A stretch of DNA of 5,961 nucleotides from Pseudonocardiaceae bacterium (GCA_025937115.1 JAICSB010000220.1:1-5961); one strand, 5' to 3'. Positions 1-5,040 are shown, counted from the first letter of the stretch. The notes: generated by a model not told the origin, from the letters alone. Numbers and translations: made by a program.

Positions 1-176
1 CCTCTGGTGGCGGCGTCCAAAGCCGCACCGGACCCGACCACTCCGCCACCGATGACCGCGATGTCGAACTGCTCGCCGGCCAGCCGCTGCCAATCCGCAG
101 CTCGCTGCGCCGGACCGAGCTGCCCCGGCACTGAATTCCCAACGGACCGCTGGTGCCCGCCCTCGGCCTGCTGCAC
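1..176 (-). CDS. glpD2: Aerobic glycerol-3-phosphate dehydrogenase GlpD2, N-terminal part (runs off the left edge)
   Basis: This is the first 58 codons of an FAD-dependent glycerol-3-phosphate dehydrogenase, which oxidises glycerol-3-phosphate to dihydroxyacetone phosphate and passes electrons to the respiratory chain at the membrane. Seen: translation from a GTG at 176-174 reads MQQAEGG..., then LGPAQRAADW, then FDIAVIGGGVVGSGAALDAA, an N-terminal dinucleotide-binding GxGxxG fold as expected for the FAD site. From memory, the LGPAQRA...W and VVIGGGVVGSG segments resemble M. tuberculosis GlpD2. The GTG was chosen because GGGAGG (183-188 on the complement) lies 6 nt upstream; an internal GTG at 131-129 lacks such a site. 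The partner kinase glpK lies about 1.9 kb away and points the other way, separated by two unrelated genes. The catalytic part is outside the window, so the assignment rests on the N-terminus and on context. Confidence 0.88.
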   Translation of the reverse strand, partial: MQQAEGGHQRSVGNSVPGQLGPAQRAADWQRLAGEQFDIAVIGGGVVGSGAALDAATR

Positions 177-182
177 TCTGTG

Positions 183-188
183 CCTCCC
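183..188 (-). promoter_or_regulatory. Ribosome binding site of glpD2
   Basis: GGGAGG on the minus strand is followed by a 6-nt spacer and the GTG at 176-174. It decides the start of the partial glpD2 frame. Confidence 0.7.
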
Positions 189-274
189 ACGCCGCGTTGT
201 GCTGCTCGCCGATGCACGCTACCGCCGTCAGGCCCTGCCTAGTTCGCGCCTGATCACTGTTTGTGTGTCCAGGA

Positions 275-289
275 CGACATAAGATGTCG
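275..289. promoter_or_regulatory. Short dyad between the MFS gene and glpD2
   Basis: CGACAT-AAG-ATGTCG is a perfect 6-bp inverted repeat with a 3-nt centre, located in the 142-bp gap between the MFS stop and the glpD2 start. It could be an operator of glpD2 (about 100 bp upstream of its start) or a small hairpin ending MFS transcription. There is no T-tract, and the sequence alone cannot separate the two. Confidence 0.35.
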
Positions 290-318
290 CCCCAGCCACA
301 TCAACGGCGATCACGTGG

Positions 319-1524
319 TTACGGCGTCCGGTTGCGCGCCAGGAGCAGGAGCGCGACGGCGGCGAGGATCGCGACGAGCGCCGCGAACACCATGCCGGCG
401 GTGATGAGGCCGAAGGCCGTCGCGGCGGCGCCCTCCCCGATCACCGGGATGGAGATGCCGATATAGAGCATCACGAAGTAGCTTGACGTGATCTCGCCGC
501 GCTTGTCCGGCGGCGCGGCGCCGGTCACCGCTCCGAGCCCAGCCCGGAAGCTCAAACCTTGACCGAGCCCGGCGATAATCGCTCCCACGACGAGCACCGC
601 AAGCGAATGGAGCGGAAGACTCGCCCCCACCACAACCATCCCCGCGATGAGACCGACGCATCCCACTATGAGGGCACGCTGCTCGCCGATGAGCGACGAC
701 AGCGACTGGCCGATCGTCGAGGCGATGAACACGGAGACCACTACCGCACCGGTGAGTGCATGACTGGTGTCGTGCAGCACCGTGGCGAGAAACGCCGGGG
801 ATACCGCGGTGAACAGCCCGAGCACCGCGAATCCGGCGAAGCCGGCGATCGCCGCCCGAGTGAACACGCCGCGAATCTCACTCGGCACATCGATCTTCTG
901 TGGCCGCAGCCGCAGTGTGCCAGCACGCCGCGCCGGCTCGGAGACGATCTGAACGCCGACGACGGCGACCACGACGAGCACCAGATCCACGATGAAACAC
1001 AGGGTCAACGGCAGCGGCGCGTACTGGGCAAGGATCCCGGCCAGCAGCGGACCCGCGCCCAGGCCACCCATGTTCACCGCGGCCGAGATCAGACTCGCCC
1101 GCTTCTTACCGGATTCAGGAGCGAGGTCCACGATCGTCGCGGTCGCCGTCCCGGTAAAAATGCCGGCCGACAGGCCAGACAGCACCCGGCCGACGAACAG
1201 CCAACCCAGCGTCCCCGCCAACAGGAACACGAGGGCGGAAAGACCGGACAGGGCCAGCCCCGCCTGCAGCATCGGCCGCCTGCCCAGCTGATCCGACCAA
1301 TGCCCGAACACCAGCAGGGCGGCCGTGACGCCGACCGCGTAGGCGGCGAACACCACCGTGGTGACCAGCTCGCCGAAGCCGAAAGCCTTCTCGTACAGCG
1401 GATACAGCGGCGTAGGCAGCGTCGTACCCAGCATGGTGATCGCGAAAGCGGCCCCGCTGAGGGTGACGCCGGGCCAGCCGGTAGCGCCACGTCCGGATCG
1501 CTGCCGGAGCAACTGGTTCCCCAT
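319..1524 (-). CDS. MFS family transporter (efflux-type), 401 aa
   Basis: A complete major facilitator superfamily permease of the usual length for a 12-helix family. Seen: after a short basic cytoplasmic N-terminus (QRSGRG), hydrophobic segments begin near residue 20. The loop 2-3 signature (motif A) is GHWSDQLGRRP at residues 74-84, followed by a hydrophobic hairpin. NMGGLGAGPLLAG at 151-163 resembles the motif C region (conserved Gly-Pro) of drug/proton antiporters. A central loop rich in Arg and Lys (about 198-224) separates the halves, and the C-terminus is short (LLARNRTP). Motif C suggests export, but the substrate cannot be read from the sequence. The ATG at 1524 is used; no good Shine-Dalgarno precedes it, and the frame upstream has only CTG before a stop. 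It lies 99 bp downstream of the nucleotidyltransferase gene on the same strand and may be co-transcribed with it. It has no evident metabolic link to the flanking glycerol genes. Confidence 0.9.
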   Translation of the reverse strand: MGNQLLRQRSGRGATGWPGVTLSGAAFAITMLGTTLPTPLYPLYEKAFGFGELVTTVVFAAYAVGVTAALLVFGHWSDQLGRRPMLQAGLALSGLSALVFLLAGTLGWLFVGRVLSGLSAGIFTGTATATIVDLAPESGKKRASLISAAVNMGGLGAGPLLAGILAQYAPLPLTLCFIVDLVLVVVAVVGVQIVSEPARRAGTLRLRPQKIDVPSEIRGVFTRAAIAGFAGFAVLGLFTAVSPAFLATVLHDTSHALTGAVVVSVFIASTIGQSLSSLIGEQRALIVGCVGLIAGMVVVGASLPLHSLAVLVVGAIIAGLGQGLSFRAGLGAVTGAAPPDKRGEITSSYFVMLYIGISIPVIGEGAAATAFGLITAGMVFAALVAILAAVALLLLARNRTP

Positions 1525-1623
1525 GAGGTAGGGAGTTCCCGAATCGCAGCGGTCGGCAACCTGCTCATCCCGCAGAGACGATGATCAGTCTGCGCCGAGG
1601 ATTCTGAGAGCCAGACAGACACC

Positions 1624-1973
1624 TCAGCAGGCACGCTCGTACACCACTTGGCCCTCACGCGCAGGCCAGTAGAGCATCGACCCGATGACATCCTTACGCC
1701 GTTCGTACTCTGCGAGGTCGGTGACGAAGATGTCGATTGGTGCTCGTGCGCTGATGGCACGCCGGACAGAACTGATCAGATGGGCTCGTTCAGCCGGTTC
1801 GATACGATCGAGCACTACGAGCAAGTCGAGGTCGCTGTCCGGACCTTCGTCGCCACGCGCTACCGACCCGAAGAGCACGATCCGTTGTGGCGCCACCTCC
1901 CTGACTACGTCATCGACGGCGACAGGCAGCCATTGCCGCAGGGTCTTCCCCCCCAGAGCGTCGATTCGACCAT
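1624..1973 (-). pseudogene. MntA-like minimal nucleotidyltransferase with apparent frameshift at a G7 tract
   Basis: A small protein of the DNA polymerase beta-like nucleotidyltransferase superfamily (MntA/KNTase-like). Seen: RIVLFGSVARGDEG with DSDLD, the family signature; its Asp pair (D22 and D24 counted from GTG 1896) and a later Asp in APIDIFV (D55) form the expected metal-binding triad. The frame open from GTG 1896 gives only 90 aa, but coding-like sequence extends upstream in the same frame (KTLRQWLPVAVDDVVREVAP), as family members have a helix before the GS motif. No ATG, GTG or TTG exists in that frame before a TGA at 1983-1981. An ATG at 1973-1971 lies in another frame and would join the domain if the G7 tract (1948-1954) had one more or two fewer bases. 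As written it yields only 22 codons. MntA normally pairs with HepT in a toxin-antitoxin system; no HepT is present. The gene could be broken, phase-variable, or affected by a sequencing error. A shorter functional product from GTG 1896 is less likely, because the purine-rich AGGGAG directly abuts that codon. Confidence 0.7.
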
Positions 1974-1979
1974 GAGCTG

Positions 1980-1985
1980 ATCATA
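1980..1985 (-). promoter_or_regulatory. -10 element for a leaderless nucleotidyltransferase transcript
   Basis: TATGAT on the minus strand differs from TATAAT at one base and ends 6 nt before the ATG at 1973-1971. In mycobacteria and relatives this spacing places transcription start on the A of the start codon, giving a leaderless mRNA. No Shine-Dalgarno is visible, which agrees. No convincing -35 is seen. The element supports ATG 1973 as the original start of the nucleotidyltransferase. Confidence 0.5.
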
Positions 1986-2011
1986 GGGTGCCTGACCGCA
2001 GGTGTACGCGC

Positions 2012-2017
2012 TAGCGT
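2012..2017 (+). promoter_or_regulatory. Candidate -10 element of glpK
   Basis: TAGCGT fits TANNNT and ends 9 nt before the glpK ATG at 2027, so transcription would begin within a few bases of the start codon. The divergent space between glpK and the nucleotidyltransferase ATG is only 53 bp, so the two promoters must be packed back to back or overlap. No good -35 is visible. The call is tentative. Confidence 0.3.
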
Positions 2018-2026
2018 TCAAGGTCG

Positions 2027-3559
2027 ATGAGTCAGTACGTCGCGGCGATCGACCAGGGAACCACGTCCACCCGCTGCATGGTCTTCGACCACGACGGCCG
2101 GGTGGTCAGCGCCGACCAGCGGGAGCACCGGCAGCACTACCCACAAGCCGGCTGGGTCGAACACGATCCGCTGGAGATATGGGCGAATACTCGCGAGGTC
2201 GTCGCCGGGGCACTGGCCGAAGCCGAGCTGACCGCTGCGGACATCGCCGCGGTGGGCATCGCCAACCAGCGGGAGACCGCGGTGGTGTGGGACCGGCTCA
2301 GCGGCGAACCGGTGTACAACGCGATCGTCTGGCAGGACACCCGCACCGCCCGGTTGTGCGCCGACCTCGGCGGGTCCACCGGCGCCAGCCGGTACCAGCA
2401 CCGCACCGGGTTGCCGTTGTCCACCTACTTCTCCGGCCCGAAGATCCGCTGGATCCTGGACGAGGTCGAGGGCGCCCGGCAGCGCGCCCGCAACGGTGAA
2501 CTGTGCTTCGGCACCATCGACACCTGGCTGCTGTGGAACCTCAGTGGCGGCCCGACTGGTGGGCTGCACATCACCGATGCCACCAACGCCTCGCGGACCC
2601 TGCTGATGGATCTGGAGACGCTGTGCTGGGACGAGGGCATCGCCGGGGAGATGGCCGTCCCGACGTCGATGCTGCCGCAGATCCGCTCGTCGTCGGAGAT
2701 TTACCGGACGGTGCGCGAGCCCGCGGTGCTGGCCGGGGTTCCCATCGCCGGCATCCTCGGTGACCAGCAGGCGGCCACCTTCGGCCAAGCCTGCCTGTCC
2801 GTCGGGGACGCCAAGAACACCTACGGCACCGGTAACTTCATGCTGCTCAACACCGGTATCGAGCAGGTGCACAGCCGCAACGGGCTGCTCACCACAGTGT
2901 GCTACAAGATCGGATCGCAGGATCCGGTGTATGCGTTAGAGGGTTCCATCGCGGTCACCGGGTCGCTGGTGCAGTGGCTGCGGGACAACCTCGGCATGAT
3001 CTCCTCGGCGGCGGAGATCGAACAGCTGGCAGCTACCGTCGCCGACAACGGTGGGGCCTACTTCGTGCCGGCGTTTTCCGGGCTGTTCGCCCCGCACTGG
3101 CGCGCCGACGCGCGTGGCGCCATCGTCGGGCTGACCCGCTATGTCAACCGGGGCCACCTGGCCAGGGCGGTGCTGGAAGCCACCGCGTTCCAATCCCGGG
3201 AGATCCTCGACGCGATGAACGCCGACTGCGGCTGGATTGCTGGCTCAGCCGGCGGTGGGGCCACGTTGACCTCGCTGAAAGTGGATGGCGGGATGGTGGG
3301 CAACGAGCTGCTCATGCAGTTCCAAGCAGACATTCTGGGCGTCCCGGTGATCCGACCCGTGATCCGCGAGACCACCGCCTTGGGCGCCGCCTACGCCGCT
3401 GGCCTCGCCGTCGGGTTCTGGTCGGAAACCAGCGAGATCCGGGCCAACTGGGCGGCGGACCGGCGGTGGGATCCGGCAATGGACCGGCAACGACGCGAGG
3501 AGCTCTACCGCCAGTGGCGCAAGGCGGTCAACCGGACACTTGACTGGGTGGACGACTGA
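2027..3559 (+). CDS. glpK: Glycerol kinase, 510 aa
   Basis: ATP-dependent kinase of the FGGY family that converts cytoplasmic glycerol to glycerol-3-phosphate, the substrate of GlpD2. Seen: the N-terminal phosphate loop [11 protein letters not shown] (residues 6-16); QRET (81-84) with the Arg and Glu that contact glycerol; WQDTR (102-106); TYFSG (133-137); the catalytic Asp in GDQQAA (D246); NTYGTGNF (264-271); the second FGGY signature around [16 protein letters not shown] (417-432); and a conserved C-terminus ending LDWVDD. The length is slightly above the usual 500 or so because of about 9 extra residues, WIAGSAGGG (403-411), just before KVDGG. Compared with E. coli GlpK the GGKGGTR fructose-1,6-bisphosphate loop is absent: ARS-like sequence [20 protein letters not shown] occupies this place, so that allosteric control is probably missing. 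ATG 2027 is the first codon of the conserved domain; AAGG 3 nt upstream is a poor RBS. It is divergent from the nucleotidyltransferase and converges with the small membrane protein gene, overlapping it by 32 bp. Confidence 0.97.
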   Translation: MSQYVAAIDQGTTSTRCMVFDHDGRVVSADQREHRQHYPQAGWVEHDPLEIWANTREVVAGALAEAELTAADIAAVGIANQRETAVVWDRLSGEPVYNAIVWQDTRTARLCADLGGSTGASRYQHRTGLPLSTYFSGPKIRWILDEVEGARQRARNGELCFGTIDTWLLWNLSGGPTGGLHITDATNASRTLLMDLETLCWDEGIAGEMAVPTSMLPQIRSSSEIYRTVREPAVLAGVPIAGILGDQQAATFGQACLSVGDAKNTYGTGNFMLLNTGIEQVHSRNGLLTTVCYKIGSQDPVYALEGSIAVTGSLVQWLRDNLGMISSAAEIEQLAATVADNGGAYFVPAFSGLFAPHWRADARGAIVGLTRYVNRGHLARAVLEATAFQSREILDAMNADCGWIAGSAGGGATLTSLKVDGGMVGNELLMQFQADILGVPVIRPVIRETTALGAAYAAGLAVGFWSETSEIRANWAADRRWDPAMDRQRREELYRQWRKAVNRTLDWVDD

Positions 3560-3773
3560 CCGTGCGACGCCGGGTCAGCACCAGCGCCACGCCGGACCCT
3601 GCCATCGCCACCGCACCGCCCACGGTCAGTGACACCGCCAGCATGCTCACCTCGGCCTGCGGTGCGGCTTGACTGTCCGCACTGGTTCTGCCGCCCGCCA
3701 CATCGGCCATGGCCATCGGGGCACCACCCAACAGGGCCGCGCCAGCGATCAGCCCGCAAGCAACGATCCGCAT
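3528..3773 (-). CDS. Small secreted, C-terminally membrane-anchored protein, 81 aa, function unknown
   Basis: I recognise no family. Seen: the N-terminus [20 protein letters not shown] has a positive residue and a hydrophobic core followed by AMA-DV, a classical signal peptidase I site after residue 23. A short polar region, [16 protein letters not shown], follows, then one hydrophobic helix at about residues 44-67 ([20 protein letters not shown]...) capped by RRR (68-70) and a short tail. The predicted topology is outside-facing N-terminus, single membrane span, basic cytoplasmic end. The layout recalls a sortase C-terminal signal, but no LPXTG is present. The start is the ATG at 3773 because AGGAGG lies exactly 6 nt upstream; a TTG two codons earlier abuts that RBS and is rejected. 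The last ten codons overlap the 3' end of glpK on the opposite strand. Divergent from the cyclotransferase gene, with a 163-bp shared upstream region. Confidence 0.8.
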   Translation of the reverse strand: MRIVACGLIAGAALLGGAPMAMADVAGGRTSADSQAAPQAEVSMLAVSLTVGGAVAMAGSGVALVLTRRRTVSRPPSQVSG

Positions 3774-3779
3774 CCGCAA

Positions 3780-3788
3780 CCTCCTCCT
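3780..3788 (-). promoter_or_regulatory. Ribosome binding site of the small membrane protein gene
   Basis: A very strong purine run AGGAGGAGG (minus strand) ends 6 nt before ATG 3773. It fixes that start and argues that the small frame is a real gene. Confidence 0.75.
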
Positions 3789-3873
3789 GCCGGCCTGATA
3801 CCTAGTAAGACGCGTGGGCGCGCCAGCGGTTGCCTCATGCTAAGCACGCTCAGTAGACACTGCGGTGAACACG

Positions 3874-3896
3874 CCGTAACCATTTGGCGGTAACGG
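3874..3896. promoter_or_regulatory. Imperfect dyad in the divergent intergenic region
   Basis: CCGTAACC and GGTAACGG form an 8-bp inverted repeat with one mismatch around a 7-bp centre (ATTTGGC). It lies between the small membrane protein gene and the cyclotransferase gene, just upstream of the latter's -10, where an operator could act on both promoters. Function is inferred from position only. Confidence 0.3.
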
Positions 3897-3923
3897 GATC
3901 GCTGCGACACATCGCGCGGCGGC

Positions 3924-3929
3924 TACGCT
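3924..3929 (+). promoter_or_regulatory. -10 element giving a leaderless cyclotransferase mRNA
   Basis: TACGCT matches TANNNT and is followed by 7 nt and then the GTG at 3937, so transcription is expected to begin at the first base of the start codon. There is no Shine-Dalgarno in front of the GTG, consistent with leaderless translation, which is common in mycobacteria. No clear -35 is seen. Confidence 0.5.
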
Positions 3930-3936
3930 ATCGCGC

Positions 3937-4389
3937 GTGCCGCTCTACGCCGCCTATGGGTCCAACATGGATCCCGCCCAGATGATGCAGCGCGCGCCGC
4001 ATTCGCCGACGGCGATGACCGGGTGGCTGATCGGCTGGCGGCTGACTTTCGGCGGCGAGGACCTCAGCTGGGAAGGTGCCCTGGCCACCGTCGTCGAAGA
4101 CCCCGGGTCCCAGGTGTTCGTCGTCATCTACGACGTCACTCCGGAGGACGAGAAGCTGCTCGACCGCTGGGAAGGCGAGGACTTCGGGCTGCACAAGAAG
4201 TTGAAACTGCGGGTGCACACGCTCGACGGCTCGGTGCTCGCCTGGCTCTACGTCTTAGACGCCTACGAAGGTGGCCTGCCATCGGCGCGCTACCTCGGCG
4301 TCGTCGCCGACGCCGCTGAGGCGGCCGGCGCCCCGGAGGACTACGTCACCGAACTACGCAGCCGGCCCTGCGCGGGCATAGGTCCCTGA
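3937..4389 (+). CDS. Gamma-glutamylcyclotransferase-like (AIG2-like) protein, 150 aa, Rv3304 homologue
   Basis: A cytoplasmic protein of the GGCT/AIG2-like fold, a family that includes enzymes releasing 5-oxoproline from gamma-glutamyl compounds; the true substrate here is unknown. Seen: the N-terminal YGSNM loop (residues 7-11), which binds the substrate in this fold; WEGALATVVED (45-55); and LLDRWEG (74-80), where Glu79 corresponds to the catalytic acid of the family (LDxxEG). From memory the protein is very similar along its length to M. tuberculosis Rv3304 (starts MPLYAAYGSNM; contains AWLYVLDAWEGGLPSARYLG), though slightly shorter in the loop after the LHKK segment. GTG 3937 starts exactly at the conserved N-terminus and sits one -10 spacing from TACGCT. 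Next to an AmiA1-like amidohydrolase here as in mycobacteria, although a glycine-rich gene and about 570 bp of apparently non-coding DNA intervene. Stop TGA at 4387-4389, followed by a hairpin array. Confidence 0.88.
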   Translation: MPLYAAYGSNMDPAQMMQRAPHSPTAMTGWLIGWRLTFGGEDLSWEGALATVVEDPGSQVFVVIYDVTPEDEKLLDRWEGEDFGLHKKLKLRVHTLDGSVLAWLYVLDAYEGGLPSARYLGVVADAAEAAGAPEDYVTELRSRPCAGIGP

Positions 4390-4400
4390 TCCTCGCCGAG

Positions 4401-4421
4401 TATCCGGGTGCTACCCGGGTA
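4401..4421 (+). terminator. Hairpin just downstream of the cyclotransferase gene
   Basis: TATCCGGGT-GCT-ACCCGGGTA forms a 9-bp stem (one G-U pair) with a 3-nt loop, beginning 12 nt after the stop codon and followed by an A-rich run (4421-4425). TATCCGGGT recurs as a direct repeat at 4426-4434. Without a T-tract it is not a canonical intrinsic terminator, though actinobacterial terminators often lack one. Confidence 0.4.
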
Positions 4422-4440
4422 AAAATATCCGGGTAAGAAG

Positions 4441-4475
4441 CTGAAGGGACGGCCGCATTGCGGCCGTCCCTTCAG
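4441..4475. terminator. Perfect 16-bp hairpin, likely bidirectional terminator
   Basis: CTGAAGGGACGGCCGC and GCGGCCGTCCCTTCAG are perfect complements separated by ATT. This is by far the strongest stem in the window. It stands 51 bp after the cyclotransferase stop and 168 bp beyond the glycine-rich gene's stop on the other strand, so it can end transcripts from both sides. No T-tract follows on either strand, as in many actinobacterial terminators. Confidence 0.75.
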
Positions 4476-4556
4476 TGCCGACGGCATTACACGCGATCGG
4501 GTCATCGCGCGGAGGTACTGCACGACTGGAGGGTAGTCGGCTGCCCCAGTACCACC
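4476..4556. other. Further consecutive hairpins in the convergent intergenic region
   Basis: Three more foldable units follow the strong stem. TGCC-GAC-GGCA lies at 4476-4486. CGCGAT-CGGGTC-ATCGCG lies at 4492-4509. A compound element at 4511-4556 has outer arms GGTACTG (4514-4520) and CAGTACC (4547-4553), extended by two G-C pairs past an A-A mismatch, and inner arms CGACT (4523-4527) and AGTCG (4535-4539). No open frame here looks coding. They could be terminators for the glycine-rich gene, a structured 3' UTR or a small RNA. Confidence 0.4.
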
Positions 4557-4643
4557 TTCAGCATTACCGCCGGCTATTGACGGTGCCCGTTCCCTAGCAA
4601 ACGCACACCGCAAGTGATCCGGCTTAATTCAGCTGCCGTTGAC

Positions 4644-4922
4644 TCAGTGAACGCTGCCGCCGTCGGCGGAGCCACCGTTGCCGCCGGTCGCGTCACCCGC
4701 GCTGGCGGTGCCAGTGCCCAGGACGCCGAGGCCACTCAGGATGTTGATGCCGAGGCCACCCTGCGCGGAGCCACCGTTGCCGCCGACACCGCCGTCGCCG
4801 GCCTCTTCGCCGCCGCCACCCTCGCAGCCACAGCCGGCGTGGAACATCGACATGACGGTACGAGCCGGGAGCAGCTCCACGTGCTGGCCATCGACGTCGG
4901 CGTAGCTCAATACGTCAGACAT
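4644..4922 (-). CDS. Glycine-rich acidic small protein with leader-like N-terminus, 92 aa, function unknown
   Basis: I cannot name this family with confidence. Seen: a non-repetitive, ordered-looking N-terminus (residues 1-29) containing YADVDGQHVELLPARTVMS; then HAGCGC with the only two cysteines (31 and 33); then a low-complexity tail with 28 glycines in all, acidic and neutral residues, and almost no charge of the other sign. GGNGGSAQGG (47-56) recurs as GGNGGSADGG (80-89), flanking a hydrophobic stretch INILSGLGVLGTGTA (59-73). There is no signal peptide and no PE domain, although the GGNGG motifs recall PE_PGRS tails. The start is ATG 4922, with AAGGAGG 6 nt upstream; the frame remains open upstream, but that part looks non-coding. 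The sharp leader/tail division would fit a ribosomally made peptide precursor or a small surface/structural protein, but no modifying enzyme, protease or exporter is in view. It is on the same strand as the amidohydrolase but 568 bp beyond its stop, so it probably has its own promoter. Confidence 0.8.
   Translation of the reverse strand: MSDVLSYADVDGQHVELLPARTVMSMFHAGCGCEGGGGEEAGDGGVGGNGGSAQGGLGINILSGLGVLGTGTASAGDATGGNGGSADGGSVH
4666..4784. repeat. Direct repeat pair inside the glycine-rich gene
   Basis: GCGGAGCCACCGTTGCCGCC occurs exactly at 4666-4685 and again at 4765-4784, a 99-bp (33-codon) offset. It encodes the repeated NGGSA-containing segment. The exact nucleotide identity suggests a recent internal duplication or homogenisation, since codon choice alone could vary. 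Confidence 0.7.
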
Positions 4923-4928
4923 GAATAT

Positions 4929-4935
4929 CCTCCTT
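4929..4935 (-). promoter_or_regulatory. Ribosome binding site of the glycine-rich gene
   Basis: AAGGAGG on the minus strand, 6 nt before ATG 4922, nearly the full anti-Shine-Dalgarno complement. It fixes the start and points to strong translation. A 5-bp hairpin, GCCCA-CAA-TGGGC (4942-4954), lies 6 nt upstream of it in the 5' UTR. Confidence 0.75.
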
Positions 4936-5015
4936 GAAATTGCCCACAATGGGCCGGGACAGAAGTGCCTCTTCGACTTCCTCTTGCCGATTTGGCTAAT
5001 ACATACTCTGGCGAG

Positions 5016-5029
5016 CAGGAGGTCTCCTG
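5016..5029. promoter_or_regulatory. Operator-like dyad upstream of the glycine-rich gene
   Basis: CAGGAG-GT-CTCCTG is a perfect 6-bp inverted repeat with a 2-bp centre, about 95 bp upstream of the glycine-rich start. An AT-rich stretch with a TATGTATTAG sequence (minus strand, 4996-5005) lies between it and the gene and could be a poor -10, but no TANNNT hexamer is present. Operator role is inferred. Confidence 0.35.
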
Positions 5030-5040
5030 GCAACATCTAT

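Noticed and set aside
559..1584. Long plus-strand open frame (341 codons) opposite the MFS gene
   Set aside because: It is antisense to a clear transporter, encodes an Arg/His/Gln/Glu-rich sequence without any domain, and is explained by the G+C-rich third positions of the true gene.
251..1983. TGATCA at 251, 1582, 1773 and 1978 as insertion-site marks around the accessory genes
   Set aside because: A 6-bp palindrome is too short, one copy is inside a gene, and no longer flanking direct or inverted repeat surrounds the pair of genes.
2018..2872. Minus-strand open frame (284 codons) opposite glpK
   Set aside because: A shadow of glpK; its composition is Gly/Ala/Arg/Val-rich with no motif, and glpK is unambiguous over the same bases.
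4644..4922. PE_PGRS family assignment for the glycine-rich protein
   Set aside because: The GGNGG units are reminiscent, but the N-terminal PE domain is absent and the protein is far too short; similarity of low-complexity sequence is not evidence of descent.
4614..4937. Plus-strand Ala-rich frame (107 codons) opposite the glycine-rich gene
   Set aside because: The complement of Gly codons yields Ala/Pro/Thr repeats. The minus-strand frame has a near-perfect Shine-Dalgarno and an ordered N-terminus; this one starts at an ATT-type or weak codon context without RBS.
4923..5036. Upstream extension of the glycine-rich frame to a start at 5036
   Set aside because: The extra 38 codons have no RBS at the upstream start, run through the real Shine-Dalgarno and operator-like DNA, and read as a basic non-domain sequence; ATG 4922 with AAGGAGG is clearly better.
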